Positions 42,798 to 54,904 are shown, counted from the stretch's first letter. The stretch is DNA of 63,376 nucleotides from an uncultured Prevotellaceae bacterium (GCA_900318885.1 ONMN01000007.1:1-63376), one strand, 5' to 3'. Made by a program: numbers and translations. Notes: generated from the sequence alone by a model not told the origin.

Positions 42798-45092
42798 ATG
42801 AAACTTTCCGAACTGAATACGGGCGACAAGGCCTATATTATTAAGGTACAGGGACACGGCGGTTTCCGCAAGCGCATTGTCGAGATGGGCTTTATCAAGG
42901 GCCAGTGTGTCGAGGTGTTGCAGTGTGCACCGTTACAGGACCCTGTCAAATACAAGGTCATGGGCTACGAGGTGAGTCTGCGTCGTCAGGAGGCTGATAA
43001 GATTGAGGTCAGTACCAACGCTCAGGATGCCCAGTATGTCAGTGAACCGCAAAATGTGGCCGTTCCTGCCCATTATGCCGTTCATTCTGCTCGTCACACC
43101 ATCAATGTCGCCCTCGTAGGCAATCCCAATTGTGGCAAGACATCGTTGTTCAACTTCGCTTCTGGCGCTCACGAACGGGTAGGAAACTACAGTGGCGTCA
43201 CCGTTGATGCCAAGGAGGGCTATGCCGATTTCGAGGGGTTCCGTCTGAAACTTGTTGATCTGCCAGGTACCTATTCGCTCTCGGCCTATTCGCCTGAGGA
43301 ATTATACGTCCGCAAACAATTAGTCGAGGATACGCCCGATGTCATCATCAACGTCATCGACTCGTCCAACATTGAGCGCAACCTCTATCTCACTACCCAG
43401 CTTATGGATATGCACCTGCGTGTGGTGTGTGCCCTGAATATGTTCGATGAAACCGAGCGTCGCGGCGACCGTCTTGATATCGAGACGCTCAGCTCGCTGA
43501 TGGGTATCCCCATGGTGCCGACGTCATTCAAATCGGGTAGGGGCTTGCCCGAACTCCTGCGTGAAGTTATACACATTTTTGAGAGTCAGGAGGGCCACGA
43601 CAATTACTATCGCCACATCCATATTAATCACGGACACGAGATAGAAAATGGTATAGCCAATATGCAGAAGTATCTGAAGGGTAATGACTTGCTGCGTCTG
43701 CGCTATAGTACGCGTTGGCTGGCATTGAAGCTTCTCGAAAAGGACGCTAAGGCTGAAGAAGCCATCGCCGCTCTCCCTGAGCGCGACGAGATTCTGTCGG
43801 CTCGCGACACGGCCGTTCGACGTGTAAAGGAAGAGACCGGTACCGACTCTGAGACTGCCATTATGGATGCCAAATACGGCTTCATTCGCGGTGCGTTGCA
43901 AGAGGCGGGCTATAAGGTTGGCAACAAGGAGAACACCTATCACGTCACCCATCGTCTCGATGCCCTCATCACCAATCGCTGGCTCGGCTTCCCCATTTTC
44001 TTTGCCCTGTTGTTCCTCATGTTCGAGGTGACGTTCACGCTGGGTCAGTATCCGATGGACTGGATAGATGCCGGATTTGGATTTTTGGGTGATTTCATCG
44101 GCGAAAATATGTCCGAGGGTCCGCTGAAGGACATGCTCGTCGATGGCGTCATTGCCGGTGTGGGATCCGTCATCGTCTTCCTGCCACAGATTCTAATTCT
44201 CTACACCTTCATCTCTATCATGGAGGATTCCGGCTATATGGCCCGTGCAGCATTCATTATGGACAAGCTGATGCATGGCATGGGACTGCATGGCAAGTCG
44301 TTCATTCCGCTCATCATGGGCTTCGGCTGCAACGTACCTGCCGTCATGGCCACTCGCACCGTTGAGAGTCGTCGTTCGCGTCTCATCACCATGCTCGTGC
44401 TGCCCATGATGTCGTGTTCAGCCCGTCTGCCCATTTATATCATGATTACTGGAGCCTTCTTTGCAGTACGCTACCAGAGTCTGGTCATGATATCGCTATA
44501 TCTCGTTGGAATCGCGCTTTCTGTTGTCGTTTCACGCATTCTCAGTACGTGGGTCATTCGTGGCGAGGATACTCCGTTTGTCATGGAACTGCCCCCATAT
44601 CGCTTCCCAACGGCAAAGGCTATCTTCCGTCATACGTGGGAGAAAGGCAAGCAATATCTGAAGAAGATGGGCGGTGTCATTCTCGTTGCTTCCATCATTG
44701 TTTGGGCGTTGGGCTATTTCGGACCTATGGGCGTTGCACCCTCGTTGGAATCCAGCTTTATTGGTTTGCTGGGCAAGATGGTTGAACCCGTCTTCCTCGC
44801 TCAGGGCTTCGACTGGCGCATGGATGTCAGTCTCATAGCCGGTGTCGGTGCCAAGGAGATTGTTGCATCGACCATCGGTGTACTTTATGGTGACGCGGGC
44901 TTTAATTTCTCGTCGCTCACGGCCTATGCCTTCCTGCTCTTTGTGCTTATCTATTTCCCCTGCATAGCCACCATTGTTGCCATCAAAAACGAGAGTGGTT
45001 CGTGGCGCTGGGCTGTTTTTGCCGCCATCTACACCACCGTCCTCGCCTGGATTGTCAGCGCCTTTGTCTACCAGATTGGCAGTCTGTTTTAA
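42798..45092 (+). CDS. feoB: Fused FeoA-FeoB ferrous iron transporter
   Basis: A 764-residue fusion. Residues 1-75 are a FeoA SH3-like domain (RKRIVEMGFIKGQCVEVL). From about 100 the FeoB G domain has G1 GNPNCGKTSLF, G3 DLPGTYSL and G4 NMFD. The membrane part (about 395-760) has the gate motifs GFGCNVPAVMATR and MSCSARLPIY. It imports Fe(II) across the inner membrane. FeoA-FeoB fusions are common in Bacteroidota. No FeoC is seen. Confidence 0.95.
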   Translation: MKLSELNTGDKAYIIKVQGHGGFRKRIVEMGFIKGQCVEVLQCAPLQDPVKYKVMGYEVSLRRQEADKIEVSTNAQDAQYVSEPQNVAVPAHYAVHSARHTINVALVGNPNCGKTSLFNFASGAHERVGNYSGVTVDAKEGYADFEGFRLKLVDLPGTYSLSAYSPEELYVRKQLVEDTPDVIINVIDSSNIERNLYLTTQLMDMHLRVVCALNMFDETERRGDRLDIETLSSLMGIPMVPTSFKSGRGLPELLREVIHIFESQEGHDNYYRHIHINHGHEIENGIANMQKYLKGNDLLRLRYSTRWLALKLLEKDAKAEEAIAALPERDEILSARDTAVRRVKEETGTDSETAIMDAKYGFIRGALQEAGYKVGNKENTYHVTHRLDALITNRWLGFPIFFALLFLMFEVTFTLGQYPMDWIDAGFGFLGDFIGENMSEGPLKDMLVDGVIAGVGSVIVFLPQILILYTFISIMEDSGYMARAAFIMDKLMHGMGLHGKSFIPLIMGFGCNVPAVMATRTVESRRSRLITMLVLPMMSCSARLPIYIMITGAFFAVRYQSLVMISLYLVGIALSVVVSRILSTWVIRGEDTPFVMELPPYRFPTAKAIFRHTWEKGKQYLKKMGGVILVASIIVWALGYFGPMGVAPSLESSFIGLLGKMVEPVFLAQGFDWRMDVSLIAGVGAKEIVASTIGVLYGDAGFNFSSLTAYAFLLFVLIYFPCIATIVAIKNESGSWRWAVFAAIYTTVLAWIVSAFVYQIGSLF

Positions 45093-45150
45093 ATTAGCAG
45101 TCTTTGCAACACAAAACTGAATGAATATTATCAACAATTAAGATGTAGTT

Positions 45151-46032
45151 ATGATGAAACGTTTTATTTCTTTATTTCTGATGGTTGTGACCTTTGGCGT
45201 GACGACAACATTGGCACAGGACAATGACGGCAAGTACACATTGCAGAATGGTGAGCGGACAATGGTGATTGATGCCGCCAAGGGTGGAAAAATCCTCTCG
45301 CTGAAGTATGGCGAACGTGAGGTTATCTCGCAGTTGAGATGGCCCGAGGCATTTGGCAGCACGTTTTGGACCAGTCCGCAGAAGGAATGGAACTGGCCCC
45401 CTGTGCCGGAGTACGACAAGCGGCCTTATACGGTGGAACAAAAGGACGGTGTGCTGACGCTGACCAGCGAGGTGTCGGAACGTATGAAATACCGTATCCG
45501 CAAGGCGTTTGCCGTTGACGAGCGCGACGGAGCATTTGTCATTACCTATACCATCATCAACGAGAGCGAAGAGGTTCGAAAGGTGGCTCCATGGGAGATT
45601 ACCCGTGTACAGAACGAAGGCGGACTGATCTTTTTCGAGGCTCCCGTGGAGGGCATCACGCCTGCAGGACTGATGAATTTCAAGGAGGCTTTCGGTGCTG
45701 CGTGGTACCAGACGGACGAGACCAATGGGAACCGGAAGGTGAATGCCGACGGCAAGGGCTGGCTGGCGTATTACTGCAACGGGTTGTTGCTCGTAAAGCA
45801 GTTCGACGACCTGAACGCATCGCAGCCTGCGCCTGACGAAGCCGAGATTCAGGTATATGTCAACCGTGGCAAGGCACATATCGAACTGGAGAGCCAGGGT
45901 GCCTATACGACGCTTCAACCCAAGGAGTCTGTGAATTGGACGGTGCGTTGGTATCTGCAACCTTCAGATTTGCCCGTGGAGCCCTCGGAGAAATTATTAA
46001 AACTGGCTAGAAAACAAATAAATCGGGGCTGA
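45151..46032 (+). CDS. Secreted protein with galactose-mutarotase-like fold (unknown function)
   Basis: A 293-residue exported protein (signal peptide to about LAQ, residue 23). The body resembles DUF4380/aldose-epimerase-like beta-sandwich proteins that sit beside glycan-degrading genes: MVIDAAKGGKILSLKYG near the N-terminus, FWTSPQKEWNWPPVPEYD and the end segment VNWTVRWYLQP. Catalytic residues cannot be assigned. It ends just before the lacZ promoter and may act on the same sugars. Confidence 0.7.
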   Translation: MMKRFISLFLMVVTFGVTTTLAQDNDGKYTLQNGERTMVIDAAKGGKILSLKYGEREVISQLRWPEAFGSTFWTSPQKEWNWPPVPEYDKRPYTVEQKDGVLTLTSEVSERMKYRIRKAFAVDERDGAFVITYTIINESEEVRKVAPWEITRVQNEGGLIFFEAPVEGITPAGLMNFKEAFGAAWYQTDETNGNRKVNADGKGWLAYYCNGLLLVKQFDDLNASQPAPDEAEIQVYVNRGKAHIELESQGAYTTLQPKESVNWTVRWYLQPSDLPVEPSEKLLKLARKQINRG

Positions 46033-46067
46033 CGTTTGGTAGGTTCACTTTTTTTTCGTATCTTCGC
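46025..46067 (+). promoter_or_regulatory. lacZ promoter with extended -33 element
   Basis: TTTG (46035-46038), 20 nt, TATCTTCGC (46059-46067). The -33 box lies in GGGCTGACGTTTGGT, identical over 15 bases to the pepD promoter at 14958-14972. Confidence 0.75.
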
Positions 46068-46093
46068 GGCAGAAACGGAAATCATAAACGTAA

Positions 46094-49168
<3,075 letters not shown>

Positions 49169-49182
49169 GAATCGCACAAGGT

Positions 49183-49270
49183 ATAAAACTCGGTTACGGG
49201 CGGGCGGTCGCAATAATGCGGCCTCCCGCCCGAATTAATACGGCCCCTCGCCCGAATGAATGCGGGCGGG
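49183..49270. repeat. 22-bp GC-rich tandem array
   Basis: Units starting at 49205, 49227 and 49249 share CGCCCGAATNAATRCGG-like cores, each 22 bp; the 22 bp before them end in the same GGGCGGG. Units can also fold into CGGGCGGG/CCCGCCCG hairpins. Confidence 0.8.
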
Positions 49271-49311
49271 AGCCCCTTTCTCCCTGTTTGCACGGCACTC
49301 TTCCCCTTCAA

Positions 49312-49355
49312 CTGCCCGCTACGGCTTAACGGGACACGGGCAGCCCCCCTTTTTT
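49312..49355 (+). terminator. Intrinsic terminator downstream of lacZ
   Basis: CTGCCCG/CGGGCAG stem (49312-49318 with 49337-49343), with a possible inner stem, followed by five C and TTTTTT. Confidence 0.75.
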
Positions 49356-49447
49356 CAAAAGGACTATTCAGAGTGCTCTACCCAATGTTTTTAGGGCTTT
49401 TAGCTGGGGAAGTTTTTTGAGTATACCCATTTTTGGGTTGAAAATAT

Positions 49448-49480
49448 TTGCGCATATGAGAATTAGTTTGTACCTTTGCA
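49448..49480 (+). promoter_or_regulatory. Promoter of TPR-DUF4153-serpin operon
   Basis: TTTG (49448-49451), 20 nt, TACCTTTGC (49472-49480). Confidence 0.85.
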
Positions 49481-49539
49481 GACCAAATTAAATATATATA
49501 CGGATTTTATGATGTTTCGAAAAAACTGAAATTGTTTTT

Positions 49540-50628
49540 ATGAAAAGAATACTATTGACAATAGCCGCCATGATGCTTTTCCTTTCTGCTTGGTGTCAGA
49601 CGGATGAGTTCACCAGACAGCAAGCTGACAAGCTGGACTCAGTGACTGTCAAGTTGATGAATCAGAAACGCTATGAGGATGCCATTAAGACCAAAGAGCG
49701 CGAATTGGCTATCCTTAAGGCGTTATATGGTGAGAAAGATACCACATACATCAAGCAGTTTGCTTTCAGTGCCAAACTGTATTACAGGAACGAACAGCCG
49801 GATATGGCCGCAAAGATAATAGAGCAGGCCGCTCAGCTATATGCTGACAACGTTAGCAATAGTGATGCCTTGTATGCCTTTTATCTTGACAACTTGTCCT
49901 TGTACCAGAGTTCAAACAACGAGTACGACAAGGCAAAGGAAAACAGCAGGAAGGCATTGACCATCTATGAGAAACTGGGTCAACAAGACTTCGACTTGGC
50001 CATTATCTTAATGCATATGGCAGAAACGAGCCATTATTGTGGTGAGTCTCAAGAGGCACTTAAATACGAGATACGTTCACTGAACATTATCAAGAAACTG
50101 TGTGGTGAACATTCTGATGAATACATCGGAGAACTACCTTTCCTGCAGAAATACTATCAGGCTGTTAACGACGAGAAAAATGCCCAACGTGTAGGGGAGA
50201 AGATTGAAAAACTGCAGAAGGAGAAAGACGATGGATTCGTAGACCTGCCTGAGTTGATAGAATTTAAAAGCGCTGAGCTCTGTCATGAACATAATGATGA
50301 TGCCCTGAAATGTATCCAGTATTACCTGACACATACCATCCGCGCTTCTCAGATGGAGCAGGCTGCCCAGTATATCATGGCTTGGAGCATAGCAAGCGGT
50401 GATGTGAATATTGTTATTGGTGAGGAAGTCGGCTCGTTGGCATCCTCTAAAGAAAGTATGCCTTATCTGGTGGGCTTCATGGCTGCATATAGCTATGTTT
50501 GTTTGAGAGATAACGTGAAAGACCTGAACGAAGCGCAATTGATGGACGTCTTCGACATCTTGTTACAGTTCTATGAGCCCAATAGATTCACGGAGCAGCA
50601 AGCCCATCAAAATACGGATAACAAATGA
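49540..50628 (+). CDS. Exported TPR-repeat protein
   Basis: A 362-residue protein with a signal peptide (to about WCQ, residue 20) and at least four tetratricopeptide-like helical pairs between about 35 and 215 (KRYEDAIKTKERELAILKAL, NEYDKAKENSRKALTIYEKL). Such domains bind partner proteins. The C-terminal half is helical without a recognised family. It is first in an operon; the DUF4153 gene overlaps its stop by 4 nt. Confidence 0.8.
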   Translation: MKRILLTIAAMMLFLSAWCQTDEFTRQQADKLDSVTVKLMNQKRYEDAIKTKERELAILKALYGEKDTTYIKQFAFSAKLYYRNEQPDMAAKIIEQAAQLYADNVSNSDALYAFYLDNLSLYQSSNNEYDKAKENSRKALTIYEKLGQQDFDLAIILMHMAETSHYCGESQEALKYEIRSLNIIKKLCGEHSDEYIGELPFLQKYYQAVNDEKNAQRVGEKIEKLQKEKDDGFVDLPELIEFKSAELCHEHNDDALKCIQYYLTHTIRASQMEQAAQYIMAWSIASGDVNIVIGEEVGSLASSKESMPYLVGFMAAYSYVCLRDNVKDLNEAQLMDVFDILLQFYEPNRFTEQQAHQNTDNK

Positions 50629-52274
50629 ATGCAAAACTGAAATCATTATGGCAGCTGTTGCTGCAGAGTCCACGACGCTTCCCTGTTGAGTTGGCACTGG
50701 GAGTGGTATTCTTTATCATTGCAGTTTGGGATACTGAGACTCGTGAATGGAATGAGAAGGCACTACAATTTGAGAGCAAGGTCAATGGTGATATTCTATA
50801 TTTCTTCGTGCCGCTGATGGCATTGACTTTCTGGCTCCATCGCGTCAACCGCTGGGCTTATCTCGCCTCGTTCTTCCTCTTCCTGCCCCAGATGATGCTC
50901 GACCTGAAGCCCTTCCTATGGACATACGGCTTCACGTTTACTTACGTCCTTGCGGCTATATTGCTTATCGTCGGCAACAGACGATTGGATAACCGTTCGT
51001 TTGCTGCTCATGCCCTGCATGTGGCTACGCAGATGTTCTTCGGGTTGCTGATATCAGGCATCCTCTATATGGCTGTCTTGGCCATCATGGCCTCGTTCTT
51101 CTATATCTTTGGCATTGATGAGCCAAGACATTTCTACGAGTATATCGCCCAGTTTATCTTTTTTGTGCTGGCTCCGCAGATATGCTGTACGCTGGTCCGT
51201 CAGAACGAGGACGAAGTGGCCGAGCCTTTCAAGATACTCCGGCTTATTCTTAATTTCATTCTCTCCCCAGCCGTCATCATCTACACTATCATCCTCTATA
51301 CCTATTTTATAAAGATAGTCTTCGAGTGGGACTTGCCCAAGGGCGGCGTGGCTTGGATGGTGATGGGATTCATCACGGCAGCATTGATAGGTCGTGTGGC
51401 TCAGTCGATACTCAGCCAGCGATACTACGATTGGTTCTACCGTCGGTTCACGCTGATTGCCATTCCTCCGCTCATCATGTACTGGATTGGTTCCATCTAC
51501 CGCATCCGTCTCTATAGCTTCACCGAGAGTCGTTTCTACCTAATGGTGGCAGGTGTGCTGATGACGCTCTTCGTGTTAATGCTGTCCCGCGAGCGTACCC
51601 GTCGCTATCAGCTTATGGCGCTCATCTTCGGTGCAGCTATTATTCTCTTCACCTACATCCCAGGCATATCCGCCAAAAGCATTGGCTTCCGTTGCCAGAA
51701 GCAACGACTCGTGCAACTCATCAATGAACTGAAGCTGACCGATGCCAAGACGGGCAAGTTGAACGATGACCTTGACACTTGGAGTATCAAGCAGGACAGT
51801 ATAATGTGCGAGCGATATAAGGATGTCAGCAGTGTCATCAAGTACGTACGCAAAGAAATCGGAGACAAAGAATTTGAGGAGAAATACGGCACTTGGGAGT
51901 ACTCGGAGTATAGCTTCAGTTACGACAATGCTAAAGACAAATCCATAGTGTCTCGCGTTAGCGGTGACAACACGTATACCAGAAGGAAGGCTGTTGAGTT
52001 GGGCGAATACACGATCATGCTTCCCTCAAAAGTATACGAGTACAAGTTCGAGAATCAGACTGTTACTATCATCCAGAATAAAGATACCGTTCTCGAATAT
52101 CCTATCAATAAGATTATCCGTCAGGACACGATGCTTCTGCATCATCCTGAACAACTACTTACCTATCGCAACGATTCACTGATGCTGGTACTTGAAGGAA
52201 TCTGCATTGAAGATACCGTCGTTACTGATGTCATATACTATGGTCTTCAGTTGTTCAAGAAAAAGGGCAGATAG
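50625..52274 (+). CDS. DUF4153 family membrane protein
   Basis: A 549-residue protein with about ten helices in the first 345 residues (for example FPVELALGVVFFIIAVW) and a soluble C-terminal part of some 200 residues. The DUF4153 signature includes YFIKIVFEWDLPKGGVAWMV and a YYDWFYRRF segment. Function of the family is unknown. ATGA overlap with the TPR gene shows translational coupling, so the two products may form a complex. Confidence 0.8.
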   Translation: MNAKLKSLWQLLLQSPRRFPVELALGVVFFIIAVWDTETREWNEKALQFESKVNGDILYFFVPLMALTFWLHRVNRWAYLASFFLFLPQMMLDLKPFLWTYGFTFTYVLAAILLIVGNRRLDNRSFAAHALHVATQMFFGLLISGILYMAVLAIMASFFYIFGIDEPRHFYEYIAQFIFFVLAPQICCTLVRQNEDEVAEPFKILRLILNFILSPAVIIYTIILYTYFIKIVFEWDLPKGGVAWMVMGFITAALIGRVAQSILSQRYYDWFYRRFTLIAIPPLIMYWIGSIYRIRLYSFTESRFYLMVAGVLMTLFVLMLSRERTRRYQLMALIFGAAIILFTYIPGISAKSIGFRCQKQRLVQLINELKLTDAKTGKLNDDLDTWSIKQDSIMCERYKDVSSVIKYVRKEIGDKEFEEKYGTWEYSEYSFSYDNAKDKSIVSRVSGDNTYTRRKAVELGEYTIMLPSKVYEYKFENQTVTIIQNKDTVLEYPINKIIRQDTMLLHHPEQLLTYRNDSLMLVLEGICIEDTVVTDVIYYGLQLFKKKGR

Positions 52275-52308
52275 AGTCTTGATTCAAAACGGAGATTGTT
52301 ATTGTCTT

Positions 52309-52671
52309 ATGGATGTCAGCAGAAAACTTATTGTTCCTATTTGGTGGTTGATTCAGTTGTGTGTCTTATTGGCGCTTGGAGTTCGACATTTAGGACATTT
52401 ATTTGTCTTTGTCCTACTAATTATGTCATTAGTAGGCTATATGTTTGGTGGGCGTAAAGTTGCAATTGCGTCCTCCTTTGGTCTGGCTTCATATTCCGCT
52501 CTGACAATGATTGGTGCAATAGTATTGTGTTATTTGACGTTCTTTTTAGCATCAAACTACATGGAGTGGTTTCTTCCAATAGTTGCAATGGCCGTTGCCA
52601 TCATAAATATAATTATCTCATTCAAGATAATCAAAGAACTTCGTGATAAAAGATGTCGAATTAACAATTAG
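52309..52671 (+). CDS. Small four-helix membrane protein, unknown
   Basis: A 120-residue protein with four predicted transmembrane helices. The start at 52309 (MDVSRKLIVPIWW) is the first ATG after the DUF4153 stop; a frame to 52192 would overlap that gene and is less hydrophobic. No family recognised. It sits between the DUF4153 gene and the serpin gene, 11 nt before the serpin ATG. Confidence 0.65.
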   Translation: MDVSRKLIVPIWWLIQLCVLLALGVRHLGHLFVFVLLIMSLVGYMFGGRKVAIASSFGLASYSALTMIGAIVLCYLTFFLASNYMEWFLPIVAMAVAIINIIISFKIIKELRDKRCRINN

Positions 52672-52682
52672 TGTGTGACACA

Positions 52683-54218
52683 ATGAAAAGATTGATTATT
52701 AAATACTGGTATGTACCAATCGTTGTGGTGGCTTTGCTGATGCTGTCACTGATAGTACTAATTACAATTCAGTCTGCATTTCAGAGAATTACTCTCTGGT
52801 TTCTATTTATTGCATTGATTACATTGCCGGTTTCATGGATATGCCTACTGATTTTTAAAGAACGCCGCAAGGCTCTTATATCTATTTTATGGTCTATTGC
52901 TGCTATCTGTATCCTGCTAATTCCACTCTTGATAGCAATAATTTCAGATCCGCGCGTTCCCAACACATCGTGTGATGGGAGAAATCGCCTTGGTGATTTT
53001 CTTTTCTCAAATACCGTAGAAGAGGTGGCTGCAAATACTGACATGAGTTATGAGATTAGCAACTCGGAACGTGACATCATCAGTGCTACAAATAATTTCT
53101 CCTTCAGATTACTTCAATCGTTGGCAGCAAATAATAAGGATAAGGACTTTATAATATCTCCATTGGGCGTAGTATATTCGCTTGAACTTATCAGCAATGG
53201 TGCTGGCGGACAGACCCAACAACTGTTGCAGCAGCAACTGGGCACAAGCCAGTTCAGCCTTGACGATATCAACGCGTTGAGACGCAAGATGATGCTTTGT
53301 CATGCAAAAGTAGTCGAAGACGAGTATGGCAATAAATCTGCCTTTTTAAAGTCGTCAAACCTGTTCCTTTACCATGACAATGGACAGAAGATAAATCAGG
53401 ACTTCATAAAAGCAATAGGTTATAACTATTTTGCAGATTGTATTCCATTTGCACAGCCGAATGATGCTCAAAGAATAGTTAGCAAGTGGAATAAAGACAC
53501 AAATCAAGGATTGATAAAAGACATCAAGATAAATGAACTCAGCGACAACCTTATTATAAATACCTTATTGTTTAAAGCTTCATGGACAAAAGTATTTGAG
53601 AATACAGAACTGGACACCTTCTATGTTGCAAAGGACAAAGTAAGTATAATAAAGATGATGTACCTGACAGAAGATGACAGATGTTTTAGATATATGCGAA
53701 ACGAGCAATATGCGATGCTACGTATGCCTTATGATATTCGAATACCATTTGTAGGGTGTTTCTATATGGATGTATTGTTGCCCAATGAGAGTCTTTCAGT
53801 AGACAGTCTTATCCAACACTTAGATATGAACCAATATGAGATGAGTACGAGGCGGTTGGATAAGTACGACATTATTAAGGTCCGTTTCCCCAAATTCCAA
53901 GTCCAGTCTTCAATTGATCTTGATTCAATGTTGTCTAGTATTGGTCTATCTGAGTTATTTTCCGTGAATGCAGATTTTAGTTCGATGTCCGACGTTCCAC
54001 TTTATATAAACAAGATGATGCAAGACGTTGAGATAGAAGTTGATGAAAAAGGGACTTTGGCTCAGGCTGTTACAATTACATCTCTCGCAAAGTTAAGCGA
54101 AGACGTTAAAGAGAAAACTGCCAGGGCAGAATTTTATGCCAATCGTCCATTCATCTATTTCATCCGCGACTATTTCGGCTCCATCTGTTTCGTAGGGGTA
54201 TATCGTGGAGGTAAATGA
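52683..54218 (+). CDS. Membrane-anchored serpin
   Basis: A 511-residue protein. The first 100 residues hold three hydrophobic helices; the rest is a serpin: SFRLLQSLAANNKDKDFIIS and PLGVVYSLELISNGAGGQTQ, LIINTLLFKASWTKVFE, and the C-terminal signature FYANRPFIYFIRD with ICFVGVYRG. The reactive loop begins with a hinge VDEKGTLAQAVT, small residues compatible with loop insertion and hence inhibition; it is several residues longer than in alpha-1-antitrypsin, so P1 is uncertain. The predicted topology would hold a protease inhibitor at the inner membrane facing the periplasm. Composition is AT-rich. It closes the TPR-DUF4153 operon. Confidence 0.88.
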   Translation: MKRLIIKYWYVPIVVVALLMLSLIVLITIQSAFQRITLWFLFIALITLPVSWICLLIFKERRKALISILWSIAAICILLIPLLIAIISDPRVPNTSCDGRNRLGDFLFSNTVEEVAANTDMSYEISNSERDIISATNNFSFRLLQSLAANNKDKDFIISPLGVVYSLELISNGAGGQTQQLLQQQLGTSQFSLDDINALRRKMMLCHAKVVEDEYGNKSAFLKSSNLFLYHDNGQKINQDFIKAIGYNYFADCIPFAQPNDAQRIVSKWNKDTNQGLIKDIKINELSDNLIINTLLFKASWTKVFENTELDTFYVAKDKVSIIKMMYLTEDDRCFRYMRNEQYAMLRMPYDIRIPFVGCFYMDVLLPNESLSVDSLIQHLDMNQYEMSTRRLDKYDIIKVRFPKFQVQSSIDLDSMLSSIGLSELFSVNADFSSMSDVPLYINKMMQDVEIEVDEKGTLAQAVTITSLAKLSEDVKEKTARAEFYANRPFIYFIRDYFGSICFVGVYRGGK

Positions 54219-54236
54219 TGAATTCTCGCATAAATA

Positions 54237-54328
54237 TTTGGCGGAATGAAGAATTGTGTTTAGCTTTGCCAAAGGTATTAATAAACCAAACATTGTCATT
54301 AGTGTCCCATTTTAACGGGACACTAATG
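54237..54328 (+). ncRNA. Candidate short transcript: promoter plus 12-bp hairpin
   Basis: TTTG (54237-54240), 20 nt, TAGCTTTGC (54261-54269), then a perfect hairpin CATTAGTGTCCC, loop ATTTTAAC, GGGACACTAATG (54297-54328). No T run follows, so termination is doubtful; it may instead be a protein-binding palindrome. Confidence 0.4.
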
Positions 54329-54437
54329 GAAATAAAACAAAAAACAGACTGAAGGACACAATATAATCCCTCATCTCCCCCGTCATCGTTGGAATGGCCC
54401 TTGTACAAAGGGGGTCGGAACGGGATAGATTATTTTC

Positions 54438-54565
54438 ATCTCTCCCATATCTCTCCTTCATCTCTCCCGTCACACCAATGTAACATCATGCTGACTCATA
54501 GAGAGAGACTTAGAATAGACAGGAGAGATATCGGAGAGATGACAGGAGGGATGAAGGGGGAGATA
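54438..54565. repeat. Facing 11-bp tandem arrays (large imperfect hairpin)
   Basis: Three units ATCTCTCCCAT, ATCTCTCCTTC, ATCTCTCCCGT (54438-54470) face four purine-rich units of the same length such as GGAGAGATATC and GGAGAGATGAC (54522-54565). The arms are largely complementary; another piece, ACGGGAGAGATGG, lies near 54609. Confidence 0.7.
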
Positions 54566-54727
54566 AAAACGGTAAAATCCCTTTATTTAAAGGTTTCAGC
54601 GACATCCGACGGGAGAGATGGACCACTTTTCGTTAATACTCGTTCGTTATTCGAAAATAAGGCACCTTTATTGTTCAATAACCATGCGTTTATAGTTTCC
54701 AATCATTCGTTTTAAGTGACGCTATTC

Positions 54728-54793
54728 ATTCCCAGTTAGGGAATTTTTGATTCCCAGGCTGGGAGCAAAACATTCCCAAGCAGGGAAAAAACG
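54728..54793. repeat. 22-bp palindromic tandem array, 3 units
   Basis: Units start at 54728, 54750 and 54772. Each begins ATTCCCA and has GGGA 4-5 bases later, so each is a small palindrome. A similar TTCCC/GGGAA site occurs near 5368-5386. Confidence 0.88.
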
Positions 54794-54853
54794 TTCGTTA
54801 TTTCTGTTTATTTCTGTTTAAGTTGTCAACTGACACATTTTTTCCAAAATGCA

Positions 54854-54885
54854 TTTGGCTGATTAGAAAAATAATCGTACCTTTG
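54854..54885 (+). promoter_or_regulatory. Promoter of YjdF-like gene
   Basis: TTTG (54854-54857), 20 nt, TACCTTTG (54878-54885), about 19 nt before the ATG at 54905. Confidence 0.85.
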
Positions 54886-54904
54886 TCGACAGTATTTGGA
54901 AATC

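Larger units (their letters stand above)
49169..49539. other. Gene-free GC-rich repeat and terminator region
   Basis: After lacZ there is a 22-bp GC-rich array (49183-49270), a strong hairpin terminator (49312-49355) and the promoter of the TPR gene (49448-49480). No coding frame is convincing. Confidence 0.75.
54219..54904. other. Gene-free region with promoter, hairpin and two repeat arrays
   Basis: It holds a possible promoter-hairpin unit (54237-54328), a pyrimidine/purine arm pair of 11-bp repeats (54438-54565), a 22-bp palindromic array (54728-54793) and the promoter of the YjdF-like gene (54854-54885). An open frame at 54389-54715 is repeat-derived and not credible. Confidence 0.75.

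Noticed and set aside
54389-54715. 108-codon ORF in the repeat region
   Set aside because: It is built from the 11-bp arrays and has no protein-like segments.
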